Origin: Flavimaricola sp.
GTDB taxonomy: Bacteria > Pseudomonadota > Alphaproteobacteria > Rhodobacterales > Rhodobacteraceae
NCBI GenBank assembly: GCA_029255105.1
Contig: JAQWWH010000002.1
Location: forward strand, 1-36,561
Reading direction: 5' to 3'
DNA length: 36,561 bases
The notes under the pieces: generated by a model
What the model was told of the DNA's origin: nothing
The model's input: the letters and a program-made list of their open reading frames with translations, nothing else
Databases searched by the model: none
Shown: positions 30,349 through 36,561 of the stretch, one piece after another
How the letters are laid out: each line of letters opens with the position of its first letter
Numbering within the stretch: position 1 is the stretch's first letter
Program-made: the position numbers and the translations under genes

Positions 30349-31386
30349 TCACAGCCAGGATTTGACCGATGCAGTAACCGCATCGACCGAGATACCGTAT
30401 TGATCGTGCAACGTCGGCAAGGCGCCCGCGTCCAGAAAGGCGTCCGGCAGACCGATCTGGCGGAAGGGCACATGAACCCCTGCCCGCATTAGGGTTGCGG
30501 CCACGGCCTCGCCCAGACCGCCGGTCACCGAATGGTTTTCCGCCGTCACCACAAGCCGCCCACCCTTGCCCGCCTCGGCCACGATGGTCGCGGTATCCAG
30601 CGGTTTGATGGTCGGCACATGGAGCACGCCGCAATCGACGCCATCGGCCTGCAACTTGCGGGCTGCATCCAGCACCCGCATCGTCATAAAGCCCGAGGAC
30701 ACGAACAGGACATCGCGCCCGTCGCGCAGCATCTGGGCCTGCCCAAGCTTGAACTGATAGCCGTATTCCCCAAGCACATTGGGCACATTGCCCCGCAGAA
30801 GGCGCATGTAGACCGGACCGGGATGATCGACGATGGCGCGGGTGGCCTGATCAATCTCGACCGCGTCGCAGGGGTCGATGATGGTCAGGTTCGGCATCCC
30901 TCGCATGATCGCGAGATCCTCGGTCGCCTGATGGCTGGGGCCATAGCCGGTGGTCAGGCCCGGCAGGGCGCAGACGATCCGGACCGGCAGGTTCTCTTCC
31001 GCGATGGCCATGATGATAAAGTCATAGGCCCGGCGCGAGGCAAAGACGGCATAGGTGGTGGCAAAGGGGGTGAACCCTTCGCGTGCAAGCCCGGCGGCGG
31101 CGCTGATCATCACCGCCTCTGCCATGCCCATCTGGTAGAACCGGTCGGGGTAGGCTTTGGCAAAGACGTGCAGGTCGGTGTATTTTGACAGATCCGCCGT
31201 CAGGCCGACAATGTCCTCGCGGTCGCGTGCAAGATCGACAAGGGCATGACCAAAGGGGGCGGCGATCGTCTCGCGTCCTTCTGAGTCAAGTGATGCGATC
31301 ATGGCAGAGGTTGCCAGCCGCTCGCCCTCGGGCGCGGTGCGCGGCGTGTATTTTGAGCGGCGGCGGGACAGGGCTTGATCGCTCAT
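30349..31386 (-). CDS. transketolase C-terminal subunit (split transketolase)
   Basis: The protein has 345 residues from the ATG at 31386, which makes an ATGA overlap with the upstream subunit. It holds the pyrimidine-binding domain with the catalytic Glu region FYQMGMAEAVMISAAAGLA and GLTTGYGPSHQATEDLAIMRG, then the transketolase C-terminal domain (VVTAENHSVTGGLGEAVAA). About 40 residues precede the usual domain start. Together with the next-upstream gene it makes a full thiamine-diphosphate enzyme. Split transketolases of this sort are known in special pathways such as apulose 4-phosphate cleavage, and here it probably transfers a two-carbon ketol unit from a pathway ketose or ketose phosphate. 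Confidence 0.87.
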   Translation of the reverse strand: MSDQALSRRRSKYTPRTAPEGERLATSAMIASLDSEGRETIAAPFGHALVDLARDREDIVGLTADLSKYTDLHVFAKAYPDRFYQMGMAEAVMISAAAGLAREGFTPFATTYAVFASRRAYDFIIMAIAEENLPVRIVCALPGLTTGYGPSHQATEDLAIMRGMPNLTIIDPCDAVEIDQATRAIVDHPGPVYMRLLRGNVPNVLGEYGYQFKLGQAQMLRDGRDVLFVSSGFMTMRVLDAARKLQADGVDCGVLHVPTIKPLDTATIVAEAGKGGRLVVTAENHSVTGGLGEAVAATLMRAGVHVPFRQIGLPDAFLDAGALPTLHDQYGISVDAVTASVKSWL

Positions 31387-32234
31387 TGAGGTATCTCCGC
31401 ATCGAGGATGTCGAGGGCCCGGGCCCATTCTTCAGGCTCGACCCGGACGAAATGCGTGATTTCACGCTGTTCCAGAAACGGGATGCCCTTGCACATGGTG
31501 GTGTTGCAGATGATCACGCGGGGCTGCGCACCGGTATGGGTGCGGGCGGCATCGAAGGCCGCGACAAGGGCGTCGATATCGTTGCCGTCAACCTCTTGCG
31601 CGAACCAGCCAAAGGCGGCCCAGCGTCTGATCTCGGGCACCTGCGCAAGGGCGGCGGTGGATTTGCCGTCCGCTTGCTGGTCGTTGAAATCCACGATGGC
31701 GATCAGGTTATCGAGCTTCCATTGAACGGCGGACATCACCGCCTCCCAAGTGGAGCCTTCGCCAAGCTCGCCGTCCGACAGCATGTTGTATACAAAGGCG
31801 GGGTTCTTCTTGCGCTTGAGGCCCAGCGCCATGCCGACCGCTATCCCAAGCCCATGCCCCAACGAGCCGCCGGTGATTTCCATTCCGGGGGTATAGGCGG
31901 CCATGCCGGACATCGGCATCCGGCTGTCATCCATGCCATAGGTCCCGATCTCGGCGTCGGGCAGAATGTCGGCCTCGATCAGGGCGGCGTAAAGCGCGAT
32001 GGCATAGTGCCCGATGGACAGAAGGAACCGGTCCCGCCCTTCCCACTCGGGGTCATCAGGACGATAGGTCATGGCGTGAAAGTAGGAGACGGCCAACACG
32101 TCCGCCACGCCCAGCGCCTGACCAATGTAGCCCTGCCCCTGCACCTCGCCCATCAGCAGGGCGTTGCGCCGGATGGCCCAGGCCCGTCGGGCAAGGCTAA
32201 CGTTCGAGCCGCTCTTGGCTGTTGCCTTGTGCAT
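31383..32234 (-). CDS. transketolase N-terminal subunit (thiamine-diphosphate binding)
   Basis: The protein has 283 residues from the ATG at 32234 with GGGAGG four bases upstream. The thiamine diphosphate motif appears as SDGELGEGSTWEA with the distal NDQQ (DFNDQQADGKS), preceded by TGGSLGHGLGIAVGMALG, all typical of the transketolase PP domain. It is first in a three-gene operon with the C-terminal subunit and an SDR, divergent from the SAF-domain oxidoreductase gene. The 147-bp gap between them has no GGTATACC site, so this pair may be controlled differently, perhaps by the LysR protein. Confidence 0.88.
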   Translation of the reverse strand: MHKATAKSGSNVSLARRAWAIRRNALLMGEVQGQGYIGQALGVADVLAVSYFHAMTYRPDDPEWEGRDRFLLSIGHYAIALYAALIEADILPDAEIGTYGMDDSRMPMSGMAAYTPGMEITGGSLGHGLGIAVGMALGLKRKKNPAFVYNMLSDGELGEGSTWEAVMSAVQWKLDNLIAIVDFNDQQADGKSTAALAQVPEIRRWAAFGWFAQEVDGNDIDALVAAFDAARTHTGAQPRVIICNTTMCKGIPFLEQREITHFVRVEPEEWARALDILDAEIPQ

Positions 32235-32381
32235 GAAACCTCCCCTGCGATCCAGTGTCAGGTCATCATCCGGGGGCGCGCTGCGCAATCCAGTTCTCTT
32301 ACCTGTCTTTTAAGCAGGGCTGAACAGTCCCCCATAGCGAGCCGTGCTAGCCTAATGGGCGAAACACTTTTGAGGTCTACC

Positions 32382-33722
32382 ATGAACCTGTCATCCCTGC
32401 TTGCCGCCCGTCATGCCGAGGGCCGCCCAATTCGCATTGGCCTTATAGGGGCGGGCAAGTTCGGCTCCATGATCCTGGCGCAGGCCAAGTACATTGAGGG
32501 CTACGACATCGTCGGCATCGCCGATCTGGACCAGACCAAGGCCCGCGCCTCGCTCGCCCGCGTCGGGTGGGACGAGGCCCAATACAGCGCCACCAGCATG
32601 GCCGATGCGGTCCAGAACGGCACCACCTGCCTGACCGAGGATGCGGGCGACCTCTTCGCCTGTGACGCCATCGACTGCATCATCGAGGCGACGGGCCACC
32701 CCCTTGCCGGGACCCGCCACGGGCTTGCCGCGATTGAGGCGGGCAAGCATGTGATCATGGTCAACGTCGAGGCTGACGTTCTGTGCGGGGCTGTTCTGGC
32801 CAACCGGGCCAAAGCGCAGGGCGTCGTCTATTCGATGGCCTATGGCGATCAGCCTGCCGCCATCTGCGAGCTGGTCGATTGGGTCCATTCCTGCGGGTTC
32901 GAGCTTGTCGCGGCGGGCAAGGGCATGAACTTTGCCCCGCCCTACCGCTATTCCACCCCCGATACGGTCTGGGGCTACTTTGGCTGGACAGACGAAGAGG
33001 TGGCGGCGGGCGACTTCAATCCCAAGATGTATAACTCCTTCACCGATGGCACCAAGGCCGCGATCGAGATGGCGGCGGTCGCCAATGCCACCGGGCTGGA
33101 CTGCCCCGACGACGGTCTGGCCTTTCACCCCGCCGGTTTGCAGGACCTCGCCACCGTGTTCCGCCCTGTCAGCGAAGGCGGCCACCTGGCCAAACCCGGC
33201 CTTGTCGATATCGCGTCAAGCCGGGAACCGGACGGGCGGGTGGTTTTGAACAACATCCAGTACGGCATGTTTGTCACCTTCAAGGCCCCTGACGCCTATA
33301 CCCGCGCCTGTTTCCAGCAATACGGCCTGCTGACCGATCCGTCGGGCTGGTACGGGTCCATGTGGCGGCCCTTCCACCTGATCGGGCTTGAGACGAGCGT
33401 GTCGGTCCTGTCGGCCTGCCTGCGTGGCGAGGCGACTGGTTCATCAACGCGCTGGCGGGCGGATGCCGTTGCCACCTCCAAGGGGGACTTTGCGGCGGGG
33501 GAGTATCTGGACGGCGAAGGCGGCTATAAGGTCTGGGCCAAGGCAATCCCGGCCACCCAGTCGCAAAGGCTGAACGCCCTGCCGATTGGGCTGGCCCATC
33601 ACATCAAGCTGAAAAAGCCGATCTGCAAAGACCAGATCGTCAGTCTGGACGATGTCGAGATCGTGGACGACAAGGACATCTTTGCCCTGCGCAAGGATCA
33701 GACCGCCTTTCTAGACGGCTGA
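32382..33722 (+). CDS. SAF-domain NAD(P)-dependent oxidoreductase (homoserine dehydrogenase-like, COG4091 type)
   Basis: The protein has 446 residues from the ATG at 32382 with GAGG seven bases before. The frame is open far upstream only because it runs antisense to the transketolase gene. The N-terminal Rossmann domain has RIGLIGAGKFGSMILAQA and VGIADLDQTKA, with a catalytic-type middle region (IEATGHPLAGTRHGLAAIEAGKHV). The C-terminus carries a SAF-like segment (IGLAHHIKLKKPICKDQIVSLDDV). Related proteins are annotated as predicted homoserine dehydrogenases, but their substrates are mostly unknown. In this island a sugar-acid or branched-sugar substrate is more likely. The 3' end overlaps the convergent otnI gene by 12 bases. 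Confidence 0.8.
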   Translation: MNLSSLLAARHAEGRPIRIGLIGAGKFGSMILAQAKYIEGYDIVGIADLDQTKARASLARVGWDEAQYSATSMADAVQNGTTCLTEDAGDLFACDAIDCIIEATGHPLAGTRHGLAAIEAGKHVIMVNVEADVLCGAVLANRAKAQGVVYSMAYGDQPAAICELVDWVHSCGFELVAAGKGMNFAPPYRYSTPDTVWGYFGWTDEEVAAGDFNPKMYNSFTDGTKAAIEMAAVANATGLDCPDDGLAFHPAGLQDLATVFRPVSEGGHLAKPGLVDIASSREPDGRVVLNNIQYGMFVTFKAPDAYTRACFQQYGLLTDPSGWYGSMWRPFHLIGLETSVSVLSACLRGEATGSSTRWRADAVATSKGDFAAGEYLDGEGGYKVWAKAIPATQSQRLNALPIGLAHHIKLKKPICKDQIVSLDDVEIVDDKDIFALRKDQTAFLDG

Positions 33723-34457
33723 CATCCAGCCCAGTGTCGCATCGGTATCCCCGCCGGGTTTGTATTCGGCACCGATCGGCGCGCTCCACCCCAGCCGACG
33801 CAGGGTTGCCCAGATATGGGGGTAGTTCAGTTCACCATGATCGGGGGCGCCCCGGTCAGGGACAGACGCCACCTGGATATGGCCGATCAGCGGCTGCAAC
33901 TTCTCAAGCCGGTGGGTGACGTCCCCCTCCATCAGCTGGACGTGGTAACAGTCGAACATGATCTTGAGGTTGGGCCGGGCAACACGGGCAATGATGGCCT
34001 TGGCCTGCGTGGTGGTTTGCAGAAAGTAACCGGGGGCGTCGTAGTGATTGAGAGGCTCGATCAGGATCGTGCCGTTTCCAAAGCTGTCGCAGGCATAGCG
34101 CAGGATATCGATAAACGTGGCCTCGGCGTCGGACCCTTTGGCAAAGCCTGCCATGACATGCACGTTTGGCGTGCCCAGCGCCCGGGCATAGGCCAGCGCC
34201 TCGTCGACCGCGGCCCGCGCTTCGGACTGGCGACCCGGCAAGGCGGCGAGCCCGTTTTCGCCCGGATTGCCCCGGCGGGTGTTCAGGCCAAGCATCGGCA
34301 GGCCGGTCTCTGCCAGCGCGGCCGCAACATCGGCGGAGGGCGTGTCATAGGGCCAGTGGCATTCGACAGCATCAAAGCCCGCAGCCTTGGCCGCGCGGAT
34401 CGCATCGGGCAAGGGACGATCGGTCCAGAGGAACCCCAGATTGGCCGAGAATTTCAT
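33711..34457 (-). CDS. otnI: hydroxypyruvate isomerase family, probable 2-oxo-tetronate isomerase
   Basis: The 248-residue TIM-barrel protein begins FSANLGFLWTDRPLPDAIRAAKAAGFDAVE and has metal and catalytic residues of the Hyi/OtnI group in LIEPLNHYDAPGYFL, IMFDCYHVQLMEGDV, HIQVASVPDRGAPDHGE and GAEYKPGGD. OtnI converts 2-oxo-tetronate to 3-oxo-tetronate. It lies 16 bases after an LtnD-type dehydrogenase, and the kinase and decarboxylase that complete the route are in this window at 18.2-20.0 kb. Glyoxylate-pathway hydroxypyruvate isomerase (Hyi) is the alternative, but no gcl-type gene is nearby. Confidence 0.8.
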   Translation of the reverse strand: MKFSANLGFLWTDRPLPDAIRAAKAAGFDAVECHWPYDTPSADVAAALAETGLPMLGLNTRRGNPGENGLAALPGRQSEARAAVDEALAYARALGTPNVHVMAGFAKGSDAEATFIDILRYACDSFGNGTILIEPLNHYDAPGYFLQTTTQAKAIIARVARPNLKIMFDCYHVQLMEGDVTHRLEKLQPLIGHIQVASVPDRGAPDHGELNYPHIWATLRRLGWSAPIGAEYKPGGDTDATLGWMSAV

Positions 34458-34473
34458 GCCCCTACCCCTTTCC

Positions 34474-35385
34474 CTAACCTTCGACCGGTCCCGCGCCCGG
34501 CAACGTCAGACCCGCATTGCGGGCATAGACCTTGGCCACGGCGGCATCATCCTCTTTCCCAAGGCCAGAGCCCGAGGCAGCAAGGTACTGCTGCAAGGCG
34601 GCAGCGGTCAGGGGCGCGCCGAACTTGGCCCCCTTGGCAATATCCAGAACGATCCCAAGATCCTTGAGCCAGATGTCCACCGCACTCAGAGGGGTATAGT
34701 CCCCCGCGATGACATGGGGGGCCCGGCTTTCCAGCGCCCAGCTGGTGCCAGCGCACTGGCTGATGATCTCAAGAAATTTCGCAGGCTCCACCCCTTGGGT
34801 CATGCCAAAGGTCATCGCCTCGGCCATCGACGCGATCTGGATGCCGACGAGCATCTGGTTGACCGCCTTCATCGACGACCCGGCGCCGACCTCATCCCCC
34901 AGCTCAAAGACCTGAGCGGCCATCGCGTCAAGCGCGGGTCGCGCCTTGGCAAAGGCTTCGGGGCTGCCAGAGGCCAGGATGGACAGCGTGCCGGCAGCCG
35001 CCTTGATCGTGCCGCCCGACACTGGGGCGTCAAGGTAGTGCAGGCCCAGCGCCGCGCAGCGCTCGCCAAGGTCGCGGGCCACGTCCGGGGCAACCGTGGC
35101 GCAGGCCAGAACGGCTGTACCGGGGGCAAGCTGGCTGGCAATCCCTGCCTCACCAAACAACACCGCCTCGGTCTGGGCGGCGTTGACGACGACGATGACA
35201 ACGGCATCAAGGGTTTGGGCGACCTCGGCAATGGTGCCCGGCGCCCCGCCCGCAGCCTGAAAGCGCGCGACAGCATCCGCATTCACGTCATATCCGTGGG
35301 TCGTCAGTCCCGCCCGCAGCAAGGCCCCCGCCATGCCATAGCCCATCGCCCCAAGACCAAATATCGCGACCGATCCGCCTGCCAT
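34474..35385 (-). CDS. ltnD: 3-hydroxyisobutyrate dehydrogenase family, probable L-threonate dehydrogenase
   Basis: The 303-residue protein has the beta-hydroxyacid dehydrogenase pattern: VAIFGLGAMGYGMAGALLRAG for the dinucleotide, LDAPVSGGTIKAAAGTL for the substrate and the catalytic Lys-Asn in MKAVNQMLVG. LtnD-type members oxidise L-threonate at C2 with NAD(P) to 2-oxo-tetronate. It is first of two genes with otnI, and the predicted promoter -10 overlaps a GGTATACC operator. Tartronate semialdehyde reductase or another hydroxyacid dehydrogenase is possible from sequence alone, and the pathway context favours LtnD. Confidence 0.78.
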   Translation of the reverse strand: MAGGSVAIFGLGAMGYGMAGALLRAGLTTHGYDVNADAVARFQAAGGAPGTIAEVAQTLDAVVIVVVNAAQTEAVLFGEAGIASQLAPGTAVLACATVAPDVARDLGERCAALGLHYLDAPVSGGTIKAAAGTLSILASGSPEAFAKARPALDAMAAQVFELGDEVGAGSSMKAVNQMLVGIQIASMAEAMTFGMTQGVEPAKFLEIISQCAGTSWALESRAPHVIAGDYTPLSAVDIWLKDLGIVLDIAKGAKFGAPLTAAALQQYLAASGSGLGKEDDAAVAKVYARNAGLTLPGAGPVEG

Positions 35386-35410
35386 CTACGCTCTCCCTGT
35401 GTTGCCTCAA

Positions 35411-35439
35411 ATGGTATACCAGCGCGATTGACAAGCCAA
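35411..35439 (-). promoter_or_regulatory. predicted ltnD-otnI promoter overlapping the operator
   Basis: On the minus strand, TTGGCT (35439-35434) and TACCAT (35416-35411) are 17 bases apart, and the -10 lies within the GGTATACC palindrome. This is a modest consensus match strengthened by the operator position. Confidence 0.4.
35412..35421. promoter_or_regulatory. GntR-type operator TGGTATACCA
   Basis: This perfect 10-bp palindrome sits in the 130-bp divergent gap between ltnD (minus) and an enolase-superfamily gene (plus). Being 27 bases from the ltnD start and about 95 from the other, it could repress both. Confidence 0.65.
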
Positions 35440-35515
35440 GCGGAACGGCAGCCCGCTTGCCAAACTAGCCCCCTGCGTCAAGACTGACCGCACCCGCACC
35501 GCAAGGAGGCCCACC

Positions 35516-36561
35516 GTGAAAATCACCCGCATCCAAAGCCATGTCCTGCAATACGATATGCCGGAAGAGCTGGGGTATTCGCAGCAATACTACGCCAAGC
35601 GAACCGCCCATCTGGTCGAGGTATCCACGGACGAGGGTATCACCGGCTGGGGTGAATGCTTTGGCCCCGGCGCGATTGCGCTGGCCAACAAGGGGATCGT
35701 CGAGGGGGTCATACAACCGATGGTTCTGGGTCTGGACCCGATGGACCGGGACGTGATCTGGCACAAGGTCTACAACCTGATGCGGGACCACGGGCAAAAG
35801 GGCATGCCGCTGCAATCGCTATCTGGGGTCGATATCGCCCTTTGGGACATCGCGGGCAAGGTGGCGGGCCTGCCCCTGCACAAGCTGATCGGGGGGGCGC
35901 ATCGCACCTCTGTGCCGGCCTATGGCTATGGCATGATGCTCAAACGCGAAAGCACCGCCGATCATGTCGCCCGCTTCCGGGATGAGGCGGCGGCGATCCG
36001 GGACATGGGCTTTGCCGCGACCAAGATGAAGGTGGGACTGGGCGCCCGCGACGACGTGCGCCTGTGTCAGGCGGTGCGGGACGGGATCGGGCCGGACTTT
36101 GATTTCATGGTCGATGCGAACCATTGTTACACCACCTCGGACGCCTTTTATGTCGGCCATGCCTTGGATGAACTGGGGGCCTATTGGTTCGAGGAACCGG
36201 TCGCCCCCGAAGATCTTGACGGCTACCGCGAGTTACGCGCAGGGCTGCGCGTCAACATTGCCGGCGGCGAGGCCGAGTTCAACCGGTGGGGCTGGCGGTC
36301 GATCCTTGAGAACCGGGGCCTCGACATTGCCCAGCCCGAGGTTTGCGCCCTGGGCGGCATATCCGAATACCTGCGGGTTCTGGCGCTGTGCCACGCCCAT
36401 TTCACGCCCGTTATCAACCATGTCTGGGGGTCGGCCATCGCGGTGGCGACCAACCTGCAACTGTTGGCCGCGATGCCCCCCCTGCCCGGCGGGCTGTTCC
36501 CGCGCGAACCCATGCTGGAGTTCGACACCACCGACAACAAATTCCGCGACGCGCTCCTGAC
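35516..36561 (+). CDS. enolase-superfamily protein, galactarolactone-cycloisomerase/MR-MLE type (partial, runs off window end)
   Basis: This frame starts at a GTG at 35516, with AAGGAGG six bases upstream, and is open to the window end (348 codons visible). It has the mandelate racemase barrel set: KMKVG near residue 168, MVDANHCY, WFEEPVAP, AGGEAEF and a His in INHVWGSAI. The segments MRDHGQKGMPLQSLSGVDIA, NHVWG and EPMLEFDTTDN remind me of D-galactarolactone cycloisomerase more than of typical dehydratases, but this is from memory without alignment. It is divergent from ltnD with a shared operator, so it probably feeds an acid sugar or its lactone into the pathway. Confidence 0.85.
   Translation, partial: MKITRIQSHVLQYDMPEELGYSQQYYAKRTAHLVEVSTDEGITGWGECFGPGAIALANKGIVEGVIQPMVLGLDPMDRDVIWHKVYNLMRDHGQKGMPLQSLSGVDIALWDIAGKVAGLPLHKLIGGAHRTSVPAYGYGMMLKRESTADHVARFRDEAAAIRDMGFAATKMKVGLGARDDVRLCQAVRDGIGPDFDFMVDANHCYTTSDAFYVGHALDELGAYWFEEPVAPEDLDGYRELRAGLRVNIAGGEAEFNRWGWRSILENRGLDIAQPEVCALGGISEYLRVLALCHAHFTPVINHVWGSAIAVATNLQLLAAMPPLPGGLFPREPMLEFDTTDNKFRDALL

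Noticed and set aside
31787..31796. Palindrome TTGTATACAA as a sixth operator
   Set aside because: It lacks the GGTATACC core and lies in the middle of the transketolase N-terminal coding sequence.
31185..32381. In-frame upstream extension of the SAF-domain oxidoreductase to an 845-residue protein
   Set aside because: The extension is antisense to the transketolase N- and C-terminal genes and has no domain. The ATG at 32382 has a ribosome site and starts the conserved fold.
13895..36561. Genomic island inserted by a mobile element
   Set aside because: I found no integrase, transposase, tRNA gene or flanking direct repeats, and base composition by eye is like the rest of the window.

Overview
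The window is high-GC, densely packed DNA that reads like an alphaproteobacterium of the Rhodobacterales (Roseobacter/Paracoccus-type). The basis is an imuA-imuB-dnaE2 cassette behind a GAAC-N7-GAAC LexA box (the alphaproteobacterial SOS signal), a TRAP transporter, FCD-type GntR regulators and many ATGA stop/start overlaps. Species cannot be decided from the sequence alone. I see no rRNA, tRNA, CRISPR array, transposase or integrase.

Region 1 (1-7589), DNA damage mutagenesis. A partial periplasmic di-heme peroxidase gene lies divergent to imuA, imuB and dnaE2. The SOS box overlaps a good promoter in front of imuA. Two points are odd. ImuB carries about 170 extra low-complexity residues at its N-terminus, and a 34-codon reading frame made largely of 15-bp repeats bridges imuA and imuB. 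A large inverted-repeat (REP-like) element lies between imuB and dnaE2.

Region 2 (7700-13806), Anbu/ATP-grasp operon plus lipid synthesis. A circularly permuted ATP-grasp enzyme, an alpha-E protein, a transglutaminase-like protease, the proteasome-like Anbu protease and a PP1-like phosphatase are colinear. They face a convergent cardiolipin synthase gene.

Region 3 (13895-36561), a catabolic island for acid sugars with at least eight transcription units. All four enzymes of the tetronate route are present but split: OtnK and OtnC at 18.2-20.0 kb, LtnD and OtnI at 33.7-35.4 kb. Together they would take an L-threonate-like acid through 2-oxo- and 3-oxo-tetronate and 3-oxo-tetronate 4-phosphate to dihydroxyacetone phosphate plus CO2. 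Between them lie a TRAP transporter operon with an enolase-superfamily dehydratase, a phytanoyl-CoA-dioxygenase-like protein, a Gfo/Idh/MocA oxidoreductase and a DMT exporter. Also present are a split transketolase with an SDR, a SAF-domain oxidoreductase, an isopropylmalate-dehydrogenase-like enzyme with a second Gfo/Idh protein, a metallo-beta-lactamase-fold hydrolase, and a second enolase-superfamily protein cut by the window end.

The island appears to be one regulon. The 8-bp palindrome GGTATACC occurs five times, each near a promoter or a regulator start: 14611, 16809, 27741, 27798 and 35412. At the TRAP operon two copies bracket the predicted promoter. Two GntR/FCD regulators (13895-14572 and 27870-28613) are the likely binders. 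The substrate that the central operon handles is not obvious from known pathways, and this is the most likely place for undescribed chemistry. A second theme is in-frame short tandem repeats (6, 12 or 15 bp) at gene junctions and protein termini, including two 'bridging' micro-ORFs.
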